DNA from: Paracidovorax citrulli
GTDB taxonomy: Bacteria; Pseudomonadota; Gammaproteobacteria; Burkholderiales; Burkholderiaceae_C
Assembly: GCF_900100305.1 (NCBI RefSeq)
Contig: NZ_FNEY01000007.1
Span: 62,001 to 126,000, forward strand
Direction: 5' to 3'
Length of the DNA stretch: 64,000 bases
Part shown: positions 28,566 through 40,081 of the stretch, in pieces
How positions within the stretch are numbered: position 1 is the stretch's first letter
How the letters are laid out: every line of letters starts with the position of its first letter
The notes under the pieces: model-generated
What the model was told of the DNA's origin: nothing
Databases searched by the model: none
What the model saw: only the letters and a program-made list of their open reading frames with translations
Position numbers and translations under genes: made by a program

Positions 28566-29252
28566 TCAGGCGGTGGCGCCGCGCTGGGAACGCAGTTGCA
28601 TGAACTTGCCCACGCCGACCACGAAGGCCGCGCCCAGGGCGGCGGCGACGTAATGGAGCGACGGGTGCGCTTCGGCGAAGTCGTGCAGCGAAGCGTCGCT
28701 GGCGATGGTTTCGCCGCCCACCCAGCCGATCAGGCCCGCGCCCAGCAGCACGATGACGGGGAAGCGCTCCATCAGCTTGATCATGAGGGTGCTGCCGAAG
28801 ATCACGAGCGGGATGCTGATGGCCAGGCCCAGGATGAGCAGGACCATGTTGCCATGGGCCGCTGCCGCCACGGCGATGACGTTGTCCAGGCTCATCACCA
28901 GGTCGGCGATGAGGATGGTGCGCACGGCCGCCATGAGGCCCGCGTTGGCGCCGCTGGATTCCTCCTCGTCGTCGCCGTCGGTCATGAGCTGCAGGCCGAT
29001 CCACAGCAGCAGGCAGCCACCGATGATCTGCAGGAAGGACAGCTCGAGCAGCTTGGCGGCCACCACGGTGAGCGCGATCCGCAGCACCACGGCGGCGCCG
29101 GAACCCCAGAAAATGGCCTGCTTCTGCTGGTGGGGAGGCAGCGAGCGGGCTGCCAGGGCGATGACGACGGCGTTGTCGCCCGAGAGGATGATGTTGATCC
29201 AGACGATCTTCACCAGGCCGATCCAGAAATCGGCGGAATGCAGGAATTCCAT
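28566..29252 (-). CDS. Second TerC-family membrane protein
   Basis: A 228-residue paralogue of the TerC protein at 19409-20161, with the motifs ILSGDNAVVIALAARSLP and LVMSLDNVIAVAAAA and about seven transmembrane segments. It lacks the longer insert near the end of the other copy. No yybP-ykoY element is visible in the 167 bases upstream, so its control must differ. An acidic loop GDDEEESSG lies between helices. It probably moves a divalent metal; manganese is likely but less well supported than for the first copy. Confidence 0.88.
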   Translation of the reverse strand: MEFLHSADFWIGLVKIVWINIILSGDNAVVIALAARSLPPHQQKQAIFWGSGAAVVLRIALTVVAAKLLELSFLQIIGGCLLLWIGLQLMTDGDDEEESSGANAGLMAAVRTILIADLVMSLDNVIAVAAAAHGNMVLLILGLAISIPLVIFGSTLMIKLMERFPVIVLLGAGLIGWVGGETIASDASLHDFAEAHPSLHYVAAALGAAFVVGVGKFMQLRSQRGATA

Positions 29253-29278
29253 TGCGTGTGCTCCACTGTTATGAATGC

Positions 29279-29320
29279 AAGAAGCGCCCGGGACATGCGT
29301 TCCGGGCGCTTCTTTTTTTT
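29279..29320 (+). terminator. Strong hairpin with T-run facing the opposite strand
   Basis: GAAGCGCCCGG (29281-29291) and CCGGGCGCTTC (29302-29312) form an 11-bp stem followed by eight T residues on the plus strand. The flanking genes, sucD and the second TerC, are both on the minus strand, where the stem is followed only by CTTCTTGC. It may end antisense transcripts or act as a weaker terminator for sucCD. Confidence 0.7.
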
Positions 29321-29419
29321 GGAGCTTTCAGTGTAACGGGGAAGCCCCGCACCGGCGTGCGTAGTTTTGCTTAACTCCCGCCCGGTCCGCGGCCCTTCCG
29401 GGCAGCGGAACCGAGGCCG

Positions 29420-30316
29420 TCACTTCAGCTGGGCCTTGAGCAGCTTGCCCAGTTCGGACGGGTTGCGCGTCACGACGAAACCGCACTCTTCCATGATGGC
29501 GAGCTTGGCATCGGCCGTGTCGGCGCCGCCGGAGATCAGCGCGCCGGCGTGGCCCATGCGCTTGCCGGGAGGGGCGGTGACGCCGGCGATGAAGCCGACG
29601 ATCGGCTTCTTCATGTTGGCCTTGCACCACTGGGCGGCTTCGGCTTCGTCCGGGCCGCCGATTTCGCCGATCATGATGACGGCGTCGGTGTCGGGATCGT
29701 CGTTGAAGGCCTTCATCACGTCGATGTGCTTGAGGCCGTTGATCGGGTCGCCGCCGATGCCCACGGCGCTCGACTGGCCCAGGCCGACTTCGGTCAGCAT
29801 GGCCACGGCTTCATAGGTCAGCGTGCCGGAGCGCGAGACCACGCCGATGCGGCCCTTGCGGTGGATGTGGCCGGGCATGATGCCGATCTTGATCTCGTCG
29901 GGCGTGATCAGGCCGGGGCAGTTGGGGCCCAGCAGCAGGGTCTTCTTGCCGCCGGCGGCTTCCTTGGCCTTCATCTTGTTGCGCACTTCGAGCATGTCGC
30001 GCACGGGGATGCCCTCGGTGATGCAGATGGCCATGTCCAGGTCGGCCTCGACGGCTTCCCAGATGGCGGCCGCCGCGCCTGCGGGCGGCACGTAGATCAC
30101 CGACACGGTGGCGCCGGTCTGCTGCGCGGCTTCCTTGACGCTGCCGTAGATCGGGATGTTGAAGATCGACTCACCGGCCTTCTTCGGGTTCACGCCGGCC
30201 ACGAAGCAGTTCTTGCCGTTCGCGTATTCCTGGCACTTCTCGGTGTGGAACTGGCCCGTCTTGCCCGTGATGCCTTGGGTGATGACCTTGGTGTCTTTGT
30301 TGATGTAGATCGACAT
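29420..30316 (-). CDS. sucD: Succinyl-CoA synthetase alpha subunit
   Basis: The 298-residue alpha subunit binds CoA and carries the phosphohistidine of the TCA-cycle enzyme that makes ATP or GTP from succinyl-CoA. The CoA-binding domain begins [20 protein letters not shown]. The active-site histidine is residue 256 in [30 protein letters not shown] and SRSGTLTYE are the other family signatures. It starts 15 bases after sucC ends. Confidence 0.98.
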   Translation of the reverse strand: MSIYINKDTKVITQGITGKTGQFHTEKCQEYANGKNCFVAGVNPKKAGESIFNIPIYGSVKEAAQQTGATVSVIYVPPAGAAAAIWEAVEADLDMAICITEGIPVRDMLEVRNKMKAKEAAGGKKTLLLGPNCPGLITPDEIKIGIMPGHIHRKGRIGVVSRSGTLTYEAVAMLTEVGLGQSSAVGIGGDPINGLKHIDVMKAFNDDPDTDAVIMIGEIGGPDEAEAAQWCKANMKKPIVGFIAGVTAPPGKRMGHAGALISGGADTADAKLAIMEECGFVVTRNPSELGKLLKAQLK

Positions 30317-30331
30317 GAGTGTTCTCCGGGC

Positions 30332-31492
<1,161 letters not shown>

Positions 31493-31663
31493 GAGGTCTC
31501 TCTCAGGGGAAGGATGGTGGTAACCCGTCTGCCATGACCGGATGTCTGGCCGCGGGCGGGTGACATGGCAGCCGGCGACTGTATCATGCTGCGACGCACC
31601 ATCCCCCTGCGGCAGTCACGTACCCTGCTGGCTTTCCGCGCCTTCCCTTTCCAGGAGACCTCC

Positions 31664-32596
31664 ATGGCCAAGATCTTCATCGACGGCGAAGCCGGCACCA
31701 CGGGACTGCAGATCCGCGAGCGCCTGCAGGACATGCCGCAGGTGGAGCTGGTGAGCATCGCGCCGGAACTGCGCAAGGACCCCGCGGCCAAGCGCGACCT
31801 GATCGCCGGGGTGGACCTCGTCGTGCTGTGCCTGCACGACGATGCGGCGCGCGAGACGGTGGCGCTGGTGGATTCCATCGAGGCCGCCACGGGCCGCACG
31901 ATCAGGGTGATCGACGCCAGCACGGCCCACCGCACGGCGCCGGGCTGGGTGTTCGGTTTTCCCGAACTGGCGCAGGGACAGCGCGACGCCGTGGCGGGCG
32001 CCACGCGCGTGGCCAATCCCGGCTGCTACGCGACCGGCGCCATCGCGCTGCTGCGCCCCCTGGTGGATGCCGGCCTGGTGCCGGCGGACTTTCCCGTGGC
32101 GCTGCCGTCGGTCAGCGGCTACACCGGCGGCGGCCGCACCATGATCGAGGCCTACGAGAAGGGCGACGCCGCGCCGTTCGAGCTCTACGCGCTGGGCCTG
32201 TCGCACAAGCACCTGCCCGAGATCATGAAGTACACCGGCCTCACGCGCCGGCCGATCTTCGTGCCGTCGGTGGGCAATTTCGCGCAGGGCATGCTGGTGC
32301 AATTGCCGCTGCACCTGGACCTGCTGCCGGGCGCGCCCAAGGGCGCCGACCTGCACGAGGCGCTGGCCGCGCACTACGCCCGCAGCAATACGCCGGAACA
32401 GTGGGTGCGGGTGCTGCCGCCCTCCGAGGACGGCAAGCTCGAACCGCTGGCGCTCAACGGCACCAATGCGCTGGAGATCCGCGTCTTCGCGAACGAAACG
32501 CACCGCCATGCCGTGCTCGTGGCCCGGCTGGACAACCTCGGCAAGGGTGCCAGCGGCGCCGCGGTGCAGAATCTGCGGCTGATGCTGGATCTGTAA
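31664..32596 (+). CDS. argC: N-acetyl-gamma-glutamyl-phosphate reductase (type 2)
   Basis: A 310-residue NADPH-dependent enzyme of arginine synthesis that reduces N-acetylglutamyl phosphate to the semialdehyde. [18 protein letters not shown] is the Rossmann dinucleotide loop; the catalytic cysteine is residue 121 in NPGCYATGA. The length and the [10 protein letters not shown] start identify the shorter type 2 ArgC rather than the E. coli type. A CAGGAG ribosome site precedes the ATG. The gene converges on dprA, with a strong GC hairpin between them. Confidence 0.96.
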   Translation: MAKIFIDGEAGTTGLQIRERLQDMPQVELVSIAPELRKDPAAKRDLIAGVDLVVLCLHDDAARETVALVDSIEAATGRTIRVIDASTAHRTAPGWVFGFPELAQGQRDAVAGATRVANPGCYATGAIALLRPLVDAGLVPADFPVALPSVSGYTGGGRTMIEAYEKGDAAPFELYALGLSHKHLPEIMKYTGLTRRPIFVPSVGNFAQGMLVQLPLHLDLLPGAPKGADLHEALAAHYARSNTPEQWVRVLPPSEDGKLEPLALNGTNALEIRVFANETHRHAVLVARLDNLGKGASGAAVQNLRLMLDL

Positions 32597-32610
32597 GGCC
32601 CGCCCGCGCG

Positions 32611-32628
32611 CCCCGGAGCGATCCGGGG
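32611..32628. terminator. GNRA-loop hairpin between convergent argC and dprA
   Basis: CCCCGGA (32611-32617) pairs with TCCGGGG (32622-32628) around the tetraloop GCGA. It sits 14 bases beyond the argC stop and 8 bases beyond the dprA stop. No T-run is present on either side, so it may stabilise both 3' ends more than terminate transcription. Confidence 0.5.
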
Positions 32629-32635
32629 GCGGCCC

Positions 32636-33850
32636 TCAGGCCAGGGCCATGCGCTGGAACAGCCCGCCCGGCAGCCGGGCGACCTGTCCTTCCAGCTCCA
32701 GCTCGAGCAGGGCCACCTGCAGCCGGGATGCGTCGAGGCCCGTGCGCGCCACCAGGGCATCCAGCCCCATGGGGTCGAATCCCAGCGACTCCAGCACGTC
32801 GGCATGCGGGCCTGAAGCGGCACGGTCCGGCGGCTCGCTCCCGTCCGCCCCTTCAGGGCGGGCTGACGGGGAAGCCGTGGATGGCGCGGCGGGCAGGCGC
32901 AGCTCCTCCAGCACATCCTGGGCGGATTCCACCAGCTTCGCGCCCTGGCGGATGAGCGCATGGCAGCCGCGCGACTGCGGCGCATGGATGGAGCCGGGGA
33001 TGGCGAACACTTCGCGCCCCTGCTCCGACGCCAGCCGCGCCGTGACGAGCGAGCCGGAAGCCAGCGCGGCCTCCACCACCAGCGTGCCTTGCGAAAGCCC
33101 GGCGATGATGCGGTTGCGCCGGGGGAAGTTGGCGGCCAGGGGCGGCGTGCCGAGCGGATATTCGCTGACCACCACGCCCTGGCGGGCGATGCGGTGCGCC
33201 AGGTCGCGGTGGCGGGCCGGATAGACACGGTCCAGCCCCGTGCCGACCACGGCGATGGTGCAGGGGCCGGAAGCGCCACCGTCCGCCAGGACCGGGCCGG
33301 CCTCCAGGGCCCCTTCGTGCGCAGCGGCATCGATGCCGAGCGCCAGCCCCGAGACGATGCACAGGCCCGCGCTGCGCAGCGCCCGCCCGAATTGCCGGGC
33401 GTTCTCCGCGCCCTGCGCGGTCGGGTTGCGGCTGCCGACGATGGCCAGGCAGCGCTCCAGCGGCCAGCGCGATGGGCCCGCCCCGTCCAGCCAGCGCGGG
33501 GCGCCGAGCAGGTGCAGCAGCAGCGGGGGATCTTCGGTGGCGAGCAGGGCCGCGGGATAGGCCGCGTCGCCCAGCGACACGATGCGCCGCGCGGGCGCAT
33601 CGCCATCGCCTGCGGGCTCCGCCGTGTTGAGCCATTGCCAGGTGGCGTCCTCCAGCGCGGCGAGGCCCGGCGGGACGGTGCACAGCGCTTTCGCCTGCGC
33701 AGAAGTGGCGAGCGCCGCCAGGTCGCCCTCCGGCTGCTGGAAGATCTGCTGCGGCAGGCCGAAGGCAGCCAGCAGCCGCCGCGCCGTGCCCGCGCCCACG
33801 CCGGGAGTGAGCATGAGGCGCAGCCATGCGGAGAGTTCGTCGCGTTGCAT
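32636..33850 (-). CDS. dprA: DNA processing protein DprA
   Basis: DprA (404 residues) protects incoming single-stranded DNA and loads RecA during natural transformation. An N-terminal SAM-like domain (LSAWLRLMLTPGVGAGTARRLL) is followed by the Rossmann-like core with AIVGSRNPTAQG, LCIVSGLALGIDAAAHEGAL, VVGTGLDRVYP and PRRNRIIAGLS. A Pro/Ser linker then leads to a C-terminal winged helix. An alternative ATG at 33862 adds four residues. The LysM gene is directly upstream on the same strand, an arrangement common in betaproteobacteria. Confidence 0.96.
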   Translation of the reverse strand: MQRDELSAWLRLMLTPGVGAGTARRLLAAFGLPQQIFQQPEGDLAALATSAQAKALCTVPPGLAALEDATWQWLNTAEPAGDGDAPARRIVSLGDAAYPAALLATEDPPLLLHLLGAPRWLDGAGPSRWPLERCLAIVGSRNPTAQGAENARQFGRALRSAGLCIVSGLALGIDAAAHEGALEAGPVLADGGASGPCTIAVVGTGLDRVYPARHRDLAHRIARQGVVVSEYPLGTPPLAANFPRRNRIIAGLSQGTLVVEAALASGSLVTARLASEQGREVFAIPGSIHAPQSRGCHALIRQGAKLVESAQDVLEELRLPAAPSTASPSARPEGADGSEPPDRAASGPHADVLESLGFDPMGLDALVARTGLDASRLQVALLELELEGQVARLPGGLFQRMALA

Positions 33851-33941
33851 GCAGGGGAGCATAGCGGCGCGACGCCACTGCCGCGTTACTGCGTGGTACG
33901 GCCAGGTGCGACCGATGCCGGAAGCGTCGTGCGGGCCGCTC

Positions 33942-35156
33942 CTACTGCGGATTCACGAGACGGTCGCCCACGCGCACGCCCTGGCGCATCTGCAGCAGGA
34001 GCGCATAGGAGACGCGGTCGAAGGTGCGGAAGACCATGGCCGTGCCATTGGCCTCGCTGGGCAGCTTGATGGTGCCGCGGTCCGGATCGGTCTTGTCCAG
34101 GATGCGCTCGCCCTTGGTGAGCACGGTCAGCACGAGGCCCGGCTGCATGCCGTCACGGGTGCCGCGGTTGATCGCGACCACCTGGTTCTGCGCCGCGTAG
34201 GCGACGGCGGCGCTGCCGTAGATGGACACCACGCGCGCATCCACCGGGAACTGGGGCGCCTGCGGCGTGTAGCTCGTGTAGCCGCGCTCCGGGGCGGGCA
34301 GCAGGCGGTCGCCGAAACGGATCTCTTCCTTCGCGCCAGAGAGGTCGATGGTGGCGGGCACGGGATCGGTCCGGGCACCGCCGTCGGGCGTGCGGGTCTC
34401 TTCCGTGGCTTCGCCGCGCACCAGGTCCGCCCGGGCGACGTACTGGGCCTCGTAGCCCAGGATTTCGCCGGTTTCGGGGTCCTTCATCGGGACGGCGTTG
34501 CGGAACACGCGGTAGTGGCGCGGCACGCCCGGGTCGAGGCGCAGGGGCCGCCCGGCCGGGCCGCGCGCATAGGCGCGGTCGCCGTTGGCCATGAGCACGC
34601 GCTCGTCCACCGTGGCCACGATGCGCGGGGTCTGGGACAGGGTCAGCTCGTCCACGACCAGCGGTTCGACCAGGAAGGGCTCGATGAGGTGCGGGGGCAG
34701 CGTGGGCAGCGCCGTGCCGGCGAGGCTGTCCGTGCGGGTGCGGGGGGAGATGCGGACGGTTTCCGGGTCGCCGTCCGTGCCGCCGCGGGCGGTGCGCAGG
34801 CGCGCATAGCCGTCCACCTTCTCGAGGTAGAGGGTCTGGCCCGGGAAGATCAGGTGCGGATTGGGGATGGACTGCAGGTTCATGCCCCAGAGTTCGGGCC
34901 AGCGCCAGGGGCGCAGCAGGTACATGCCCGAGATGCCCCAGAGCGTGTCGCCGCGCTTGACGACGTAGGTGTCGGGCGCGTTGGGCGCCAGCTCGGCGAG
35001 CGGCACTCCGCGAGAGGCCACCTGCTGGGCCGTGGCGCGCTGCCCGGCCGTGACGGGATAGTTCTGCGCATGCCCGGCCAGCGGGACCGCGATGGCCGCG
35101 GCGGCAAGCGTGAGCGCGCCCAGGGCCGGTGCCCGCAGGCGGGTGGATGCATTCAT
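33942..35156 (-). CDS. Exported LysM peptidoglycan-binding protein
   Basis: A 404-residue periplasmic or cell-wall protein. The signal peptide spans about residues 10-31 (ALGALTLAAAAIAVPLAGHAQ). A LysM domain follows from about residue 62 (TYVVKRGDTLWGISGMYLLRPWRWPELW to FPGQTLYL). The remaining 280 residues have repeated beta-type segments of unknown role. It is divergent from def across a 220-base gap and precedes dprA. Proteins of this kind are conserved at this position in related genomes but have no assigned enzymatic activity. Confidence 0.9.
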   Translation of the reverse strand: MNASTRLRAPALGALTLAAAAIAVPLAGHAQNYPVTAGQRATAQQVASRGVPLAELAPNAPDTYVVKRGDTLWGISGMYLLRPWRWPELWGMNLQSIPNPHLIFPGQTLYLEKVDGYARLRTARGGTDGDPETVRISPRTRTDSLAGTALPTLPPHLIEPFLVEPLVVDELTLSQTPRIVATVDERVLMANGDRAYARGPAGRPLRLDPGVPRHYRVFRNAVPMKDPETGEILGYEAQYVARADLVRGEATEETRTPDGGARTDPVPATIDLSGAKEEIRFGDRLLPAPERGYTSYTPQAPQFPVDARVVSIYGSAAVAYAAQNQVVAINRGTRDGMQPGLVLTVLTKGERILDKTDPDRGTIKLPSEANGTAMVFRTFDRVSYALLLQMRQGVRVGDRLVNPQ

Positions 35157-35298
35157 GTTCTGGATCCCGTTGCTCTTGCTCTTGTCAGCACACATCGCTA
35201 AAACGCCCCTCGCTGGCAGCGGGCCGTCTTGCTGGTGACAAAACTTGCCGGCCGATACGTTACAAATCAACAAGGATTCTGGCCCCAAGCCCCGGATC

Positions 35299-35316
35299 GG
35301 GCAATGATTATTGCCC
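35299..35316. promoter_or_regulatory. Perfect inverted repeat in the lysM/def divergent promoter region
   Basis: GGGCAAT and ATTGCCC are separated by GATT, 61 bases before the def ATG. It could be an operator for either divergent gene or a hairpin in the def leader. No known regulator motif is recognised. Confidence 0.35.
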
Positions 35317-35376
35317 TCGCCGCCAGCGGCGCGGCGTGAAAGTGGCGAAAATAGCGACATCTTCGTCCGTTGTCCC

Positions 35377-35886
35377 ATGGCCCTCCTTCCCATCCTCTGC
35401 TATCCCGATCCCCGCCTGCACAAGGTGGCCCAGCCCGTCCAGGTGGTGGACGACCGCGTGCGCGCGCTGCTGGACGACATGCTCGAGACCATGTACGACG
35501 CGCAGGGCATCGGGCTGGCGGCCACGCAGGTGGACGTCCACGAGCGGATCATCACCATCGACGTGTCCGAGGACCGCGACACGCCCCTGGTGCTGATCAA
35601 CCCGGAGATCCTCTGGGCCAGCGAGGACAAGCAGGTCGGCGAGGAAGGCTGCCTGTCCGTGCCCGGCATCTACGACGGGGTGGAGCGCTCCACCGCCGTG
35701 CGCGTGCAGGCCCTCGACGCGCAGGGGCAGTCCCGCGTCATCGAGGCCGAGGGACTGCTGGCCATCTGCATCCAGCACGAGATGGACCACCTGCTGGGCA
35801 AGGTGTTCGTCGAGTACCTCTCCCCCCTCAAGCGCACGCGCATCAAGACCAAGATGCTCAAGCAGCAGCGGGGTGCCCGGGCATGA
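35377..35886 (+). CDS. def: Peptide deformylase
   Basis: A 169-residue metalloenzyme that removes the formyl group from nascent proteins. The three conserved motifs are GIGLAATQ at 44-51, EGCLSV with metal ligand Cys92, and HEMDH with ligands His134 and His138 and catalytic Glu135. No strong ribosome site is seen. The stop codon overlaps the ATG of the lipoprotein gene as ATGA, and fmt follows, so formylation and deformylation genes are in one operon. Confidence 0.98.
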   Translation: MALLPILCYPDPRLHKVAQPVQVVDDRVRALLDDMLETMYDAQGIGLAATQVDVHERIITIDVSEDRDTPLVLINPEILWASEDKQVGEEGCLSVPGIYDGVERSTAVRVQALDAQGQSRVIEAEGLLAICIQHEMDHLLGKVFVEYLSPLKRTRIKTKMLKQQRGARA

Positions 35887-36386
35887 TCGACCGCACGGCC
35901 ACGTTCTGGCGCCGCGCCGCGGCGGCCTGCCTGGCCGTGCTGCTGGCCGCCTGCGCATCGCCCGACTTCCTGCGCCCGGGCGCGCAGCGTGGCGAGGTGC
36001 TGCGCGAACTGGGCCAGCCCTACTTTTCCTCGACGCTGCCCGGCGGCGGCGAGCGCATGGTCTATACCACCCAGCCCATGGGGCGGCAGGTCTACCATCT
36101 CGATTTCGACGCGCAGGGCCGCCTCGTGCACCGCGATCAGGTCCTCACCTTCCAGAACCTCGCCGGAATTCCCGCCGGCACGCCGGCCGAGGAGGTGCGC
36201 CGCTTCTTCGGCCCGCCGATGCGGGTGGAGCAGGTCGCCCGCTTCGATGGCGACATCTGGACCTACCGTTTTCTCGACGACATCAATACGCGCCGCTTCG
36301 CGCACGTGCACATCGACCGCCGGGGCGCGGTACGCAAGGTGATGTTCACCGACGAGCCCGATCCGCGCGAGTGGCGCCATTTCTGA
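35883..36386 (+). CDS. SmpA/OmlA-like outer-membrane lipoprotein
   Basis: A 167-residue lipoprotein with lipobox LAAC (acylated Cys24). The mature part has two BamE/OmlA-like repeats, each with the turn pattern seen in [11 protein letters not shown] and [11 protein letters not shown], followed by strands such as WTYRF. BamE-type proteins support outer-membrane protein assembly; this one is more divergent and its partner is unknown. It is translationally coupled to def and followed by fmt after 40 bases. Confidence 0.8.
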   Translation: MIDRTATFWRRAAAACLAVLLAACASPDFLRPGAQRGEVLRELGQPYFSSTLPGGGERMVYTTQPMGRQVYHLDFDAQGRLVHRDQVLTFQNLAGIPAGTPAEEVRRFFGPPMRVEQVARFDGDIWTYRFLDDINTRRFAHVHIDRRGAVRKVMFTDEPDPREWRHF

Positions 36387-36426
36387 CCGACCGGCGCCCC
36401 CGCGGGGAGCGCTTTTTTCCGCTGCC

Positions 36427-37416
36427 ATGAAGATCATTTTCGCGGGCACGCCCGAGTTCGCCCGGGTGGCCCTGGAGCGCCTGCTCGCCGCAGGCGCCGA
36501 AGTCCCCCTCGTGCTCACCCAGCCCGACCGGCCCGCCGGCCGGGGCATGAAGCTGCAGGCGTCCCCCGTCAAGCAGTGCGCCCTCGCCCACGGCATCGCC
36601 GTGGCGCAGCCGCGCGGGCTGCGGCTGGACGGCAGATATGCCGAGGACGCCGCCGCCGCGCGCGCCGCGCTGGAGGCGGCCGGGGCCGACGCCATGGTGG
36701 TCGCGGCCTACGGCCTGATCCTGCCGCAGTGGGTGCTGGACCTGCCCCGGCTGGGCTGCCTGAACATCCATGCGAGCCTGCTGCCGCGCTGGCGCGGGGC
36801 GGCGCCCATCCACCGCGCCATCGAGGCGGGCGACGCCGAGACGGGCGTGACCATCATGCAGATGGATGCCGGCCTGGACACGGGGGCCATGCTGCTCATC
36901 GAAAAAACCGCCATCGCGCCGCGCGAGACCACGGCCACGCTGCACGACCGGCTGGCCGACCTGGGCGGCCGGCTGATCGTGGAGGCCATGGAGCTGGCCG
37001 CCTGCGGCGGGCTGGCGGCGACGCCCCAGCCGGCCGAAGGCGTGACCTACGCGCACAAGATCGAGAAGGCCGAGAGCGCGATCGACTGGAAGCTGCCCGC
37101 CGCGGCCATCGACCGGCGCGTGCGCGCTTTCGATCCGTTCCCGGGCGCCTCGACGCAATGCGGCGCCGAAACCATCAAGGTCTGGGGGTGCGAGCCGCTT
37201 CAGGTGCCCCCGCCGGAGGGCGCGCAGCCCGGAGAGATCCTGCAGGTCGATGATGCCGGCGTGGACGTGGCCTGCGGAGGCCCGGACGGAGCGGCCGGCG
37301 TGCTGCGCCTCACGGTGCTGCAGCGCGCGGGCGGCAAGCGCCTGCCGGTGGGCGACTTCCTGCGAGGCCATCCGCTGGCGCCGGGCATGGTGCTCGGCGG
37401 CGGGGCCGGTGCATGA
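36427..37416 (+). CDS. fmt: Methionyl-tRNA formyltransferase
   Basis: A 329-residue enzyme that formylates initiator Met-tRNA using 10-formyl-THF. The start [20 protein letters not shown], the active-site block [17 protein letters not shown] with Asn113 and His115, and [18 protein letters not shown] are diagnostic. The C-terminal oligonucleotide-binding domain begins near residue 205. Its stop overlaps the start of azlC as ATGA. Confidence 0.98.
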   Translation: MKIIFAGTPEFARVALERLLAAGAEVPLVLTQPDRPAGRGMKLQASPVKQCALAHGIAVAQPRGLRLDGRYAEDAAAARAALEAAGADAMVVAAYGLILPQWVLDLPRLGCLNIHASLLPRWRGAAPIHRAIEAGDAETGVTIMQMDAGLDTGAMLLIEKTAIAPRETTATLHDRLADLGGRLIVEAMELAACGGLAATPQPAEGVTYAHKIEKAESAIDWKLPAAAIDRRVRAFDPFPGASTQCGAETIKVWGCEPLQVPPPEGAQPGEILQVDDAGVDVACGGPDGAAGVLRLTVLQRAGGKRLPVGDFLRGHPLAPGMVLGGGAGA

Positions 37417-38279
37417 GCATGGCGGAGGACGCATCCGCTGGCGAACCGGCCGGCACCGTGCCGCGTTCGGCGGGGGAGATGGTGCGGCATCCGTTTTTCC
37501 GCACCGGCATGACGGACATGATCGGCACCAGCGTGGGCATCGGCGCCTGGGGACTGGTGACCGGGGTGGCGATGGTCAAGAGCGGCATGCCCGTGGGGCT
37601 GGCGATCTTCATGTCGCTCACCGTCTATGCGGGCAGCGCCCAGCTCACCGTGCTGCCGTTGCTCGCCGCGGGGGCGCCGCTGTGGGTGATGTGGCTCGCG
37701 GCCTGCTGCGTGAACCTGCGCTTCGTCATCTTCAGCAGCATGTGGCGCAGCTATTTCGCCTGGCTGCCACGCCGCCGGCGGCTGGCGGTGGGGTATTTCA
37801 GCGGCGACGTGATCTTCGTCGCCTTCATGAAGCGCTTTCCGCGGCCCGCGCCGCAGGCCGAGCAGGTGCCCTACTTCTGGGGCGCGGCAGTGCTGAACTG
37901 GCTGTCGTGGCAGGTGCCGTCCATCGCCGGGATCCTGCTGGCGAACGTGGTGCCGCTGTCCTGGGGACTGGGCTTCGCGGGCGTGCTGGCGCTGCTGGGC
38001 GTGCTGCTGTCCATGCTCTTCGACCGCGCCACCTGGATCGCCACGGGCGTGGCGATGACGGCGGCGATCGCCGCGTTCTCGCTGCCGCTCAAGCTCAACA
38101 TCCTGGTCGCGATCGCGGCCGCCGTGGCCGCCGGGCTGCTGATCGAGGCGGCGGACCGCCACCTGCGGCGCAGGCCCGAGGTGCGGCTCGTGCCTGCGCA
38201 CGGCACGCTGCGGCCCGACGAGAAAAAGCACGTGCAGGACGGGGACGTGGTGCCGCTGCGCGAGGAGGACCACCCATGA
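37413..38279 (+). CDS. azlC: AzlC-family amino-acid exporter large subunit
   Basis: A 288-residue inner-membrane protein with about eight helices. [30 protein letters not shown] and [22 protein letters not shown] are typical of AzlC, the large subunit of branched-chain amino-acid exporters (BrnF-like). The C-terminal 40 residues are charged and cytoplasmic. It is translationally coupled to fmt and followed by the small subunit. Substrate assignment is by family only. Confidence 0.92.
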   Translation: MSMAEDASAGEPAGTVPRSAGEMVRHPFFRTGMTDMIGTSVGIGAWGLVTGVAMVKSGMPVGLAIFMSLTVYAGSAQLTVLPLLAAGAPLWVMWLAACCVNLRFVIFSSMWRSYFAWLPRRRRLAVGYFSGDVIFVAFMKRFPRPAPQAEQVPYFWGAAVLNWLSWQVPSIAGILLANVVPLSWGLGFAGVLALLGVLLSMLFDRATWIATGVAMTAAIAAFSLPLKLNILVAIAAAVAAGLLIEAADRHLRRRPEVRLVPAHGTLRPDEKKHVQDGDVVPLREEDHP

Positions 38280-38310
38280 ACGGCGGCAGGCGGCGCGCGG
38301 GGGAGGCGGC

Positions 38311-38646
38311 ATGGAAGCGTCGGTGACGGAGATCGTGGTGGCGACCGTGGGGCTGGCGCTGATCACGCTGGTCACGCGCGCCTTCTTCATGATTCCGGAG
38401 AAGGAAGTCCCGATGCCCGACTGGCTCAAGCGCGGGCTCAAGTACGCCCCGCTCGCGGCCCTGGCAGCCGTGCTCGCGCCGGAGCTCTTCATGGCGCGCG
38501 GGGAATTCATCGGCACCCTGCAGGACGCGCGGCTGCCGGCCATGGCCTGCGCCACGGCCTATTATTTCTGGCGCCGGGGCATCCTGGGCACCATCTGCGT
38601 GGGCATGGCGGTCTATCTGCCGCTGCACATCGGCCTGGGCTGGTAG
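38311..38646 (+). CDS. azlD: AzlD-family amino-acid exporter small subunit
   Basis: A 111-residue protein with four transmembrane helices, matching AzlD/Brn[16 protein letters not shown], a positively charged loop [21 protein letters not shown], and a C-terminal [23 protein letters not shown] ribosome site precedes the ATG. It should form a heteromer with the AzlC protein encoded 31 bases upstream. Confidence 0.92.
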   Translation: MEASVTEIVVATVGLALITLVTRAFFMIPEKEVPMPDWLKRGLKYAPLAALAAVLAPELFMARGEFIGTLQDARLPAMACATAYYFWRRGILGTICVGMAVYLPLHIGLGW

Positions 38647-38705
38647 CCCGCGCGGGCCGCCCGCCTGTGGGCAGCCGCCTACGGAGCGCCCGCGACGGCG
38701 GCGCC

Positions 38706-38711
38706 TACAAT
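38706..38711 (+). promoter_or_regulatory. -10 element TACAAT of pgk
   Basis: TACAATCCC, identical to the motif before purB and pyrF, lies 80 bases before the pgk ATG. Here the message would have a leader of about 74 bases, unlike the nearly leaderless purB and pyrF. Confidence 0.55.
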
Positions 38712-38791
38712 CCCCCGCAGTTTTTCCCGCCACAGCCCGACCGCGCGCCACGGCAGATGGCCGGCCGGGCTTTTCCATACCTATCGAGCCC

Positions 38792-39985
38792 ATGCAAATC
38801 CTTCGCTTTTCCGACCTCTGCGCCCAGGGCCAGGCCCGTGGCCAGCGCGTGTTCATCCGTGCCGATCTGAACGTGCCCCAGGACGACGACGGCCGCATCA
38901 CCGAAGACACGCGCATTCGCGCATCCGTGCCGTGCATCCGGATGGCGCTGGACGCGGGCGCCGCGGTGATGGTGACGAGCCACCTGGGCCGCCCCACGGA
39001 AGGCACGCTCACGCCCGCGGACTCGCTCGCGCCCGTGGCGGCACGCCTGTCGGAACTGCTCGGCTGCGACGTGCCCCTGGTGGCCGACTGGGTGGACGGC
39101 GTGCAGGTGCAGCCCGGCCAGGTCGTGCTGCTGGAGAACTGCCGCGTGAACGTGGGCGAGAAGAAGAACACGCCCGAGCTGGCACAGAAGATGGCGAAGC
39201 TCTGCGACATCTACGTGAACGACGCCTTCGGCACCGCGCACCGCGCCGAGGGCACGACCTACGGCATCGCCGAATACGCGAAGGTGGCCTGCGCCGGCCC
39301 GCTGCTGTCGGCCGAGATCGATGCCATCGGCAAGGCGCTGGCCCAGCCCGCGCGGCCGCTGGCCGCCATCGTGGCCGGCAGCAAGGTCTCCACCAAGCTG
39401 ACCATCCTCAAGAGCCTGTCCGACAAGGTGGACCAGCTCATCGTGGGCGGCGGCATCGCCAATACCTTCATGCTGGCCGCGGGCCTTTCGATCGGCAAGA
39501 GCCTGGCCGAACCCGACCTCGTGAGCGAAGCCAAGGCCGTGATCGAGGCCATGAAGGCGCGCGGCGCCGAGGTGCCGATTCCCACCGACGTGGTGGTCGC
39601 CAAGACCTTCTCGGCCGACGCGCCCGCCACCGTCAAGGCCGCCACCGACGTGGCCGATGACGACCTGATCCTGGACATCGGCCCGCAGACGGCCGCGAAG
39701 CTGGCCGCCCAGCTCAAGGCCGCCGGCACCATCGTCTGGAACGGCCCGGTGGGCGTGTTCGAGTTCCCCGCCTTCGAGAACGGCACCAAGGCCATCGCCC
39801 AGGCGATCGCCGAGTCGCCGGCCTTCAGCATCGCCGGCGGCGGCGATACGCTGGCCGCGATCGCGAAATACGGCATCGAGAAGGACGTGGGCTACATCTC
39901 CACGGGCGGTGGCGCCTTCCTGGAAGTGCTGGAAGGCAAGACGCTGCCGGCCTTCGAGATCCTGCACAAGCGCGCCAACGGCTGA
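38792..39985 (+). CDS. pgk: Phosphoglycerate kinase
   Basis: A 397-residue glycolytic kinase producing ATP from 1,3-bisphosphoglycerate. The N-domain has [17 protein letters not shown] and TSHLGRP, the substrate-binding basic patch. The C-domain nucleotide site includes [22 protein letters not shown] and [10 protein letters not shown]. Length and domain order are normal. It has its own promoter and is not part of a gap operon in this window. Confidence 0.98.
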   Translation: MQILRFSDLCAQGQARGQRVFIRADLNVPQDDDGRITEDTRIRASVPCIRMALDAGAAVMVTSHLGRPTEGTLTPADSLAPVAARLSELLGCDVPLVADWVDGVQVQPGQVVLLENCRVNVGEKKNTPELAQKMAKLCDIYVNDAFGTAHRAEGTTYGIAEYAKVACAGPLLSAEIDAIGKALAQPARPLAAIVAGSKVSTKLTILKSLSDKVDQLIVGGGIANTFMLAAGLSIGKSLAEPDLVSEAKAVIEAMKARGAEVPIPTDVVVAKTFSADAPATVKAATDVADDDLILDIGPQTAAKLAAQLKAAGTIVWNGPVGVFEFPAFENGTKAIAQAIAESPAFSIAGGGDTLAAIAKYGIEKDVGYISTGGGAFLEVLEGKTLPAFEILHKRANG

Positions 39986-40027
39986 TAGCGGTCTGCGATC
40001 GGGTCGCCCTTCAGGGCAACCGAGACA

Positions 40028-40058
40028 AGAGCCTGCCGGCATCCAGCCTGCGGGCTCT
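40028..40058. terminator. Hairpin between convergent pgk and PEBP genes
   Basis: AGAGCCTGC and GCGGGCTCT form a nine-pair stem with one G-T pair and a 13-base loop, in the 96-base gap between the two convergent stop codons. No T-run follows on either strand. Confidence 0.4.
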
Positions 40059-40081
40059 CGTGCCGTCCGGGGCAGGCGCCG

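Noticed and set aside
38276-38326. Tiny frame starting at the ATG overlapping the azlC stop
   Set aside because: Sixteen codons of Arg/Gly-rich sequence; the azlD start at 38311 has its own strong ribosome site.
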